A stretch of 64,000 bases of DNA from Haemophilus sp. (lineage in GTDB: Bacteria; Pseudomonadota; Gammaproteobacteria; Enterobacterales; Pasteurellaceae), in NCBI GenBank assembly GCA_019423025.1, contig JAHZCD010000002.1, positions 130,615 through 194,614 on the forward strand, written 5' to 3'. Both the position numbers and the translations under genes were made by a program. The notes under the pieces are model-generated. The model did no database searches. It saw only the letters and a list, made by a program, of their open reading frames with translations, and was not told the DNA's origin. Numbering within the stretch: the stretch's first letter is position 1; every line of letters begins with the position of its first letter. Positions 58,197 through 64,000 of this stretch are shown here, piece by piece.

Positions 58197-60053
58197 ATGG
58201 CATTACTCCAAATTGCAGAGCCAGGACAAACGGCTGCACCCCATCAACATCGTCTTGCGGTAGGGATTGATTTAGGTACAACAAATTCTTTAGTTGCCGC
58301 AGTGCGTAGCGGTCAAGCCACCATTTTGAATGATGAACAAGACAGAAGCCTTGTGCCTTCAGTTGTGTATTATGGTGAAAATGAAAAACTTGTGGGTACC
58401 GAAGCATTTGCCAAAGCTGCAATTGATCCTAAAAATACGATTATTTCGGTTAAACGTTTGATTGGTCGTAGTCTTGCAGATGTGCAATCACGTTACACAA
58501 ACTTACCCTATGAGTTTGTGGCAAGTGAAAATGGCTTGCCATTATTGGTGACACATCAAGGCAAAAAAAGCCCGATTGAAGTCTCTGCAGATATTTTATC
58601 TCGTTTAAATCATATCGCTGAACAACGACTTGCAGGTGAGCTTTCTGGTGTAGTGATTACCGTACCTGCTTATTTTGATGATGCTCAACGCCAAAGCACG
58701 AAAGATGCAGCACGTCTTGCAGGGTTGAATGTATTACGTTTATTAAATGAACCTACTGCCGCAGCAGTGGCGTATGGCTTAGATAGTGGAAAAGAAGGCG
58801 TCATCGCTGTTTATGACTTGGGTGGTGGTACCTTTGATATCTCAATTTTACGCCTATCTAAAGGCGTATTTGAAGTTTTAGCAACAGGTGGGGATACCGC
58901 TTTAGGTGGTGATGATTTTGACCATTTAATTGCAGATTGGATTGTTGAGCAAGCAGGTATTCAACCACAAAATATAAATGAGCAGCGTGAGCTTTTAAGC
59001 TTAGCGACTCAGACTAAAATTGCTTTAACGAGTGAGCAAAGTGCGGTCATTTCTTGGCGCGGATTTGAAGGTGAGTTAAGTCGTGAGCAATTTAATGAAT
59101 TAATCCACTCATTAGTAAAACGTTCGTTATTAACCTGTCGTCGTGCATTGAAAGATGCGCATGTTGAAGCTGAAGACGTGCAAGAAGTGGTTATGGTTGG
59201 AGGCTCAACTCGCGTGCCTTACGTACGTGAGCAAGTGGGCGAATTCTTCGGTAAAACACCATTAACCTCTATCGACCCAGATAAAGTAGTTGCCTTAGGT
59301 GCAGCAATTCAAGCGGATATTTTAGTGGGCAACAAGAATGACAGTGATATGTTGTTACTCGATGTGGTACCGCTTTCTTTAGGTATTGAAACCATGGGCG
59401 GTTTAGTGGAGAAAATTATTCCACGTAACACCACGATTCCAGTGGCTCGCGCGCAAGAATTTACCACCTTTAAAGATGGTCAAACAGCGATGACGGTACA
59501 TGTGGTACAAGGTGAACGTGAGTTGGTGGATGATTGCCGTTCTTTAGGTCGTTTTTCGTTGCGTGGTATTCCGCCAATGGTGGCAGGCGCGGCTCATATT
59601 CGAGTGACTTATCAAGTGGATGCAGATGGCTTATTAAGTGTAACCGCCATGGAAAAATCCACAAAAGTCCAAGCATCGATTCAAATTAAGCCTTCTTATG
59701 GTTTAACGGATGAAGAAGTAACGGCAATGATTAAAGCTTCTTTTGATAATGCACAAGATGATATGCAAGCCCGTGAATTAGCCGAGCAACGTGTTGAGGC
59801 TGATCGTGTGATTGAAAGCGTGATTGTGGCATTACAACAAGATGGGGCAGACTTATTAACCGAAGCCGAATTCCACCAAATTGAAAATGCACTGAAACAA
59901 TTAATGGATGTAAAAGAAGGCGCAGATCGTCATGCTATCGTTCAAGGAATCAAAGCCCTTGATGTCGCGACTCAAGAATTTGCGGCAAGACGAATGAATA
60001 AATCCATTAATCAAGCGCTGACAGGTAAATCTGTATCAGATATTGAGCAATAA
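58197..60053 (+). CDS. hscA: Fe-S assembly Hsp70 chaperone HscA
   Basis: Specialised Hsp70 that drives cluster transfer from IscU. It has 618 residues. The N-terminal ATPase domain shows GIDLGTTNSLVAAV, DLGGGTFDISIL and VGGSTRVPYV. The C-terminal substrate domain starts near DVVPLSLGIETMGG. It lies 40 nt after the DUF2625 gene and 45 nt before fdx. Confidence 0.97.
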   Translation: MALLQIAEPGQTAAPHQHRLAVGIDLGTTNSLVAAVRSGQATILNDEQDRSLVPSVVYYGENEKLVGTEAFAKAAIDPKNTIISVKRLIGRSLADVQSRYTNLPYEFVASENGLPLLVTHQGKKSPIEVSADILSRLNHIAEQRLAGELSGVVITVPAYFDDAQRQSTKDAARLAGLNVLRLLNEPTAAAVAYGLDSGKEGVIAVYDLGGGTFDISILRLSKGVFEVLATGGDTALGGDDFDHLIADWIVEQAGIQPQNINEQRELLSLATQTKIALTSEQSAVISWRGFEGELSREQFNELIHSLVKRSLLTCRRALKDAHVEAEDVQEVVMVGGSTRVPYVREQVGEFFGKTPLTSIDPDKVVALGAAIQADILVGNKNDSDMLLLDVVPLSLGIETMGGLVEKIIPRNTTIPVARAQEFTTFKDGQTAMTVHVVQGERELVDDCRSLGRFSLRGIPPMVAGAAHIRVTYQVDADGLLSVTAMEKSTKVQASIQIKPSYGLTDEEVTAMIKASFDNAQDDMQARELAEQRVEADRVIESVIVALQQDGADLLTEAEFHQIENALKQLMDVKEGADRHAIVQGIKALDVATQEFAARRMNKSINQALTGKSVSDIEQ

Positions 60054-60098
60054 AGTGCGGTTATAAATTAACGAGTTTTTTATATTGAGGAAAGTAAT

Positions 60099-60440
60099 AT
60101 GCCAAAAGTGATTTTTTTACCGAATGAAGAATTCTGTCCAGAGGGTATGGTGGTTGATGCGGCAGCAGGCGACAACTTATTAGAAGTGGCACATAATGCG
60201 GGCGTTGAAATTCACCACGCTTGCGATGGTTCTTGTGCTTGTACAACATGCCATGTAGTTATTCGTGAAGGGTTTGATTCATTAAATGAAGCGAGCGATC
60301 AAGAAGAAGATATGTTAGATAAAGCATGGGGTTTAGAAATGGATAGCCGCCTTTCTTGCCAATGTGTCGTGGGGGATGAAGATTTAGTGGTGGAAATCCC
60401 TAAATATAATATTAACCATGCGAATGAGGCGGCTCACTAA
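60099..60440 (+). CDS. fdx: ISC [2Fe-2S] ferredoxin
   Basis: Adrenodoxin-type ferredoxin that gives electrons for cluster assembly. It has 113 residues. Cluster ligands are in HACDGSCACTTCHV (three Cys) and LSCQCVV (fourth). GAGGAAAG precedes the ATG. The stop overlaps the iscX start by one base. Confidence 0.97.
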   Translation: MPKVIFLPNEEFCPEGMVVDAAAGDNLLEVAHNAGVEIHHACDGSCACTTCHVVIREGFDSLNEASDQEEDMLDKAWGLEMDSRLSCQCVVGDEDLVVEIPKYNINHANEAAH

Positions 60441-60634
60441 TGAAATGGACTGATGCCCAACTTATCGCAGAAGAGCTGTATGATCGTAATCCAGATTTAG
60501 ATCCTAAAACGGTACGTTTCACGGATTTGCATCAGTGGATTTGTGAACTAGACGGTTTTGATGATGATCCAATGAAATCTAATGAGAGTATTCTGGAAGC
60601 GATTTTGTTGAAATGGTTAGATGAATACGAGTAA
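60440..60634 (+). CDS. iscX: Fe-S assembly protein IscX
   Basis: Small acidic protein that binds IscS and iron and modulates cluster assembly. It has 64 residues with the winged-helix core KWTDAQLIAEELYDRNPDLDPKTVRFTDLHQWI. It is last gene of the isc cluster, coupled to fdx through TAATG, and is followed by a terminator. Confidence 0.97.
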   Translation: MKWTDAQLIAEELYDRNPDLDPKTVRFTDLHQWICELDGFDDDPMKSNESILEAILLKWLDEYE

Positions 60635-60648
60635 TCGATTAGATTAAT

Positions 60649-60675
60649 AAAGCGAGTTGAGAGGCTCGCTTTTTT
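60649..60675 (+). terminator. terminator of the isc cluster
   Basis: AAAGCGAG (60649-60656) and CTCGCTTT (60665-60672) form an 8-bp stem, then a T-run. Confidence 0.9.
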
Positions 60676-60693
60676 GTTTTGAGAATTTACCTC

Positions 60694-60735
60694 AAAATAA
60701 AACCGCACTTTATTGCTAAAGTGCGGTTATTTTTA
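60694..60735 (-). terminator. terminator of the mgl operon with uptake-sequence arms
   Basis: AACCGCACTTTA (60701-60712) and TAAAGTGCGGTT (60717-60728) form a perfect 12-bp stem around TTGC. A TTATTTTG tail follows on the minus strand. Confidence 0.9.
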
Positions 60736-60748
60736 TCGTTGTTTTTAA

Positions 60749-61759
60749 TTATTTTTTCTTCGCGTATTTTAAGGAGTCAATAGCAACCGCGAGGATGATA
60801 ATGCTACCTTTAATGATATATTGCCAGTAAGGGTTAACACCGATGTAAGTTAAGCCATAGTTAATTACGGTGAAGATGATAACACCTGTGATTACACCGA
60901 TAACAGTACCCACACCTCCAGCGAAAGATACACCACCTACTACGCAGGCAGCAATCGCATCTAATTCATACATGAAACCGAGGTTGTTGGTAGCACTACC
61001 GATACGACCTGCTTCTAACATACCACCGAACGCATAGAACATACCTGCAATCATGTAAATCACAACAAGGTTACGCGCCACGTTTACGCCAGATACTTTT
61101 GCAGCTTCAGGGTTACCACCGATAGCAAAGATATTTTTACCGAAGCGTGTTTTATTCCACATTACCCATACTAAGAATGCACAAATCGCCGCATAAATAG
61201 TGATGTAGGATAATTTGAATGAACCGAGTCTAAAGAAACCTTGTGCGAAGTTAGAGAAAGATTCACTGAAGCCAGCAATTGGTGAGCCACCTACGCCATC
61301 ATAATAAAGTGAGTTAAAACCGTAAACGATGATCATGGTACCCATGGTTGCAATGAATGGGGTTACATTGAGATAAGCGATAACTAAACCATTCACTAAG
61401 CCGATTACAGCACCTACCGCACAAACAGTTAGAATAACCACTGGAATAGGAATTTCACCTAAATCCGGGAACACGCGGTTCATGTTTTCCATTGACTGTA
61501 AGAGAGTCGCAGAAATAACCGCTGCTAAACCGACTTGGCGACCGGCTGACAAGTCGGTACCTTGAGTGACAAGCAAGCCTGCGACACCAAGGGCGATAAT
61601 GAGGCGGACGGATGATTGAGTTAAAATGTTACTAAAGTTGCGAACATTCAAGAATGTTGGATCTTGTGCGATGATGATGCCAAGTAAAATCAACAACACA
61701 AAATAAATCGCATTTTGTTTTAAGAAATCGAATGATTTATTTTTTGGTAAGGCACTCAT
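60749..61759 (-). CDS. mglC: galactose/methyl-galactoside ABC transporter permease MglC
   Basis: Inner membrane permease of the high-affinity galactose importer. It has 336 residues and about ten spans, with VTQGTDLSAGRQVGLAAVI and FAIGGNPEAAKVSGVNV (EAA-like cytoplasmic loop). It is last of mglB-mglA-mglC, 18 nt after mglA. A C-terminal DSLKYAKKK tail matches the E. coli family. Confidence 0.97.
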   Translation of the reverse strand: MSALPKNKSFDFLKQNAIYFVLLILLGIIIAQDPTFLNVRNFSNILTQSSVRLIIALGVAGLLVTQGTDLSAGRQVGLAAVISATLLQSMENMNRVFPDLGEIPIPVVILTVCAVGAVIGLVNGLVIAYLNVTPFIATMGTMIIVYGFNSLYYDGVGGSPIAGFSESFSNFAQGFFRLGSFKLSYITIYAAICAFLVWVMWNKTRFGKNIFAIGGNPEAAKVSGVNVARNLVVIYMIAGMFYAFGGMLEAGRIGSATNNLGFMYELDAIAACVVGGVSFAGGVGTVIGVITGVIIFTVINYGLTYIGVNPYWQYIIKGSIIILAVAIDSLKYAKKK

Positions 61760-61777
61760 AATTTGTTCCTTTATGAT

Positions 61778-63292
61778 TTATAAATATTTTGCGGCAAGTT
61801 GCAAAATTTCTTCTTGAGACGTTTTTGCCGTTTCAACGATGCCGGCAACACGACCATTACTCATGACCAAAATTCGGTCTGTTACGCCTAATAATTCCGG
61901 CATTTCTGATGAAATCATAATGATGCCTTTATCTTTTTTAGCGAGTTCTTGAATGAGCTGATAAATTTCAAATTTTGCCCCAATATCAATACCACGAGTT
62001 GGTTCGTCGAGCATTAAGATATCTGGTTGGGTTAAAAGCCAACGGCCTATAATGACTTTTTGTTGGTTACCGCCAGAAAGCGATCCTATCGTTGTTTTGT
62101 GAGAAGGTGTTTTCACGTTCATCGCATCAATCACCCATTGTGTATCACTCGCCATTTTTTTGTTGCTGAGCAATTTCCATGGGGTGAGGTAAGATTTCAT
62201 ATTTGAAATCAAAGAGTTAAATTCAATGCTTAGGTTTGAATAAATCCCGGTTGAACGACGTTCCTCAGTCACCAACGCAAAACCGTGGTTAATCGCCTCA
62301 AGTGCGGTATGATTTTTTACGATTTTTCCATTGAGCTTAATCGTCCCTTCTTTTAATTCGCGCACACCAAAAATGGCTTCCACGATATCGGTTCGTTTAG
62401 CGCCAACAAGACCGGCAATACCTAAAATTTCACCTTTGCGTAAATTAAAGGAAACATCTTGAATGGACGGTTGATTTACTGCAGTTAAATGTTCCACCTC
62501 AAGTGTGATTTCTTTAGGTACGTTTGTTTTTTCTGGGAAACGTTGTGTTAATTCACGGCCAACCATCATTGAAACAATTTCTTCCATGGTGGTGCCTTTA
62601 ACTTGAACGGTATTGATCCATTTACCATCACGAAGAATGGTGATTTCATCACAAATTTTGAAGATTTCATCCATTTTGTGTGAAATATAGATAATGCCAC
62701 AACCGCGATCTTTTAATTTTTGAATAATTTTGAAAAGATGTTCCACTTCTTTTTCTGAAAGTGAGGATGTTGGCTCATCCATAATTACGATTTTAGCGTT
62801 ATAAGAGAACGCTTTCGCAATTTCGATCATCTGCATTTGTGAAACGGAAAGTTTGGCCACTTTTTCTTTTGGATCAACATCAATATCCAATTCATCGAAA
62901 ATCGCTTTGGTATCACGATACATTTTGGCGTGATCCACAAAAGGACCTTTAAGTGGGTAGCGACCCAACCATAAGTTATCCATTACACTAGTTTGACGCA
63001 CCAAGTTAAGTTCTTGGTGAACCATTGAAATCCCATTTTCAAGAGCTTCTTTTGATGTTTTAAAATCAACAGGTTTGCCTAAGAATAAAATTTCACCTTC
63101 GTCTTTTGCATAAATTCCGAAGAGGCATTTTAATAATGTAGATTTACCCGCCCCGTTTTCGCCCATCAAGGCATGAACAGAGTGAGAACGAACTGTTAGA
63201 TTGGCGTGATCAAGGGCTTTTACACCGGGGAAAGACTTACTGACATCCGTCATTGTCAGTAGTACATCACTGTCTTGGGTTTGAGTTGTCAT
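61778..63292 (-). CDS. mglA: galactose/methyl-galactoside ABC transporter ATP-binding protein MglA
   Basis: Double-domain ATPase of the galactose importer. It has about 504 residues from ATG 63292 (TTQTQDSDVLLTMTDVSKSFPG), preferred over an ATG five codons upstream because it matches the H. influenzae protein as I recall it. Domain 1 has Walker A GENGAGKST and signature SVSQMQ. Domain 2 has a degenerate Walker A (GLVGAKRTD) but an intact LSGGNQQK signature, the usual asymmetry of sugar ABC ATPases. Confidence 0.96.
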   Translation of the reverse strand: MTTQTQDSDVLLTMTDVSKSFPGVKALDHANLTVRSHSVHALMGENGAGKSTLLKCLFGIYAKDEGEILFLGKPVDFKTSKEALENGISMVHQELNLVRQTSVMDNLWLGRYPLKGPFVDHAKMYRDTKAIFDELDIDVDPKEKVAKLSVSQMQMIEIAKAFSYNAKIVIMDEPTSSLSEKEVEHLFKIIQKLKDRGCGIIYISHKMDEIFKICDEITILRDGKWINTVQVKGTTMEEIVSMMVGRELTQRFPEKTNVPKEITLEVEHLTAVNQPSIQDVSFNLRKGEILGIAGLVGAKRTDIVEAIFGVRELKEGTIKLNGKIVKNHTALEAINHGFALVTEERRSTGIYSNLSIEFNSLISNMKSYLTPWKLLSNKKMASDTQWVIDAMNVKTPSHKTTIGSLSGGNQQKVIIGRWLLTQPDILMLDEPTRGIDIGAKFEIYQLIQELAKKDKGIIMISSEMPELLGVTDRILVMSNGRVAGIVETAKTSQEEILQLAAKYL

Positions 63293-63310
63293 ATCCAACC
63301 TCATCAAAAA

Positions 63311-63343
63311 GGGGGGAAGGGAATTTGGGTTTCCTTTCCCCCC
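63311..63343 (-). repeat. strong hairpin between mglB and mglA
   Basis: GGGGGGAAGGGAA (63311-63323) and TTCCTTTCCCCCC (63331-63343) pair over 13 positions with one mismatch or wobble. It lies at the 3' end of mglB. A U-run is not obvious on the minus strand, so it probably stabilises or attenuates rather than fully terminates, giving more MglB than MglA/C. Confidence 0.8.
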
Positions 63344-63371
63344 TAAAATTAAAGAAAAGCAATAGATTTTC

Positions 63372-64000
63372 TTATTTTAAGAATTCACTTAGGTTATCTT
63401 TATCCACACCAACATAAGGGATACGTACCACACGGTTTTCTAATTTCCATTGTGTACCTTCTGTTGCTGCTTTACCGTTAGCAAGGTTTGCAGAAAGTTG
63501 AACAACTGCTTTACCTTGGTTAACACCATCGTTTAACACAGTACCAGCAATTTCGCCTTTCTTAACTAATTGAAGCACTTCTGGTAATGCATCTACACCA
63601 AAGATTGGTAATTTTTTACCGTGTGCTTTGGTTGCTTCTAATGCACCTAATGCCATACCGTCATTATTTGAAATAATCATTTCAATTTCGTTAGCTTTAG
63701 AGCTAGATAACCATGCATCCACTTTATCTTTTGCCATTGCTGCATCCCACATACCGGTATCAATAAATAATTGTTCGGTAGGAATACCTTTAGCATTTAA
63801 TTGCTCAATCACATATTTAGTACGTGCTTCAGCATCAGGGTGGCCTGGTTCACCTTTTAATAATACATATTGGATTTTACCGTCTTTGTTTAAGTCTAAG
63901 GCAGGCATTGCTTTCCATTGTTTCGCAATTAAGTCACCTTGGATTAAACCAGATTCTTTCGGGTCTGTACCAACATAGTAAGCGTGATCGTAGCTACCAA
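63372..64000 (-). CDS. mglB: galactose-binding periplasmic protein MglB, 5' end outside the window
   Basis: Periplasmic glucose/galactose-binding protein of the mgl importer. About 209 C-terminal residues are present; the frame stays open to the window edge (reading ...YDHAYYVGTDPKESGLIQGDLIAKQWKAMP...), so the ATG at 63908 is internal. The segments NDGMALGALEATKAHGKKLPIFGVDALPEVL and a Ca2+-loop-like DLNKDGKIQ match MglB. It is the first gene of the operon. Confidence 0.96.
   Translation of the reverse strand, partial: GSYDHAYYVGTDPKESGLIQGDLIAKQWKAMPALDLNKDGKIQYVLLKGEPGHPDAEARTKYVIEQLNAKGIPTEQLFIDTGMWDAAMAKDKVDAWLSSSKANEIEMIISNNDGMALGALEATKAHGKKLPIFGVDALPEVLQLVKKGEIAGTVLNDGVNQGKAVVQLSANLANGKAATEGTQWKLENRVVRIPYVGVDKDNLSEFLK

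Noticed and set aside
63372..63908. mglB as a complete 178-residue gene starting at 63908
   Set aside because: The frame remains open to the window edge and the upstream residues match MglB, so the gene is only cut by the window.

Overview
The window is an A+T-rich stretch of a Pasteurellaceae chromosome, most likely a Haemophilus species close to H. parainfluenzae or H. influenzae. The main clues are the many copies of the 9-base Haemophilus-type DNA uptake sequence AAGTGCGGT/ACCGCACTT (not the ACAAGCGGT variant), a Pal lipoprotein nearly identical to Haemophilus P6, and gene runs that match H. influenzae order as I remember it (yfcZ-fadL-ogt-mutH-tilS-pdxY-accA-znuBC-mepM, then tyrR-hfq-rluC-rne). 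Almost all of the window is core genome. No insertion sequence, prophage, integrase or CRISPR array was seen.

Layout. 1-2125: a tandem tRNA-Val cluster, gltX and a tRNA-Ala. 2137-9841 (minus strand): peptidoglycan and tryptophan genes (mtgA, trpR, slt), the yciI-yciA-yciB-yciC cluster, purN-purM under a PurR box, and yfcZ. 10050-19294: fadL, ogt-mutH, tilS-pdxY, accA, znuBC and mepM. 19428-23008: a four-gene catecholate-type ferric siderophore ABC importer, the clearest accessory segment. 23129-30025: a short TyrR, hflX-hfq-rluC, and rne. 30181-33766: tRNA-Ser, priC, a Na+/H+ antiporter-family transporter behind a complete histidine attenuator, rnt and gloA. 34001-44615: glpT, cmoA, aspS, a small membrane protein, an atypical Nramp-like transporter, nudB, yebC, a lipoprotein and ruvCAB. 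45074-52959: cydABX-ybgE, ybgC and tolQRAB-pal. 53136-60634: three tRNA-Lys genes, trmJ and iscRSUA-hscB-(DUF2625)-hscA-fdx-iscX. 60749-64000: mglC-mglA-mglB, the last running off the window.

Regulation can be read directly in several places: a PurR palindrome before purM, a TrpR-like operator before trpR, a FadR-like site before fadL, a Fur-like site before the siderophore importer, an FNR box before cydA, an IscR-type palindrome before iscR, and the histidine attenuator at 32422-32562. Uptake sequences are repeatedly placed as inverted pairs that form transcription terminators or intercistronic hairpins.

The most interesting items are: (1) the His-leader attenuator, which ties a YuiF/NhaC-type transporter to histidine; (2) an Nramp-family protein whose metal-binding DPGN and MPH motifs are replaced; (3) the CeuE-like siderophore system with a conserved iron-binding pocket but no linked receptor; (4) a tRNA-Lys with a CUU anticodon; (5) a DUF2625 gene inside the isc operon behind its own hairpin; (6) priC, whose ribosome-binding site lies inside the terminator of the upstream gene.
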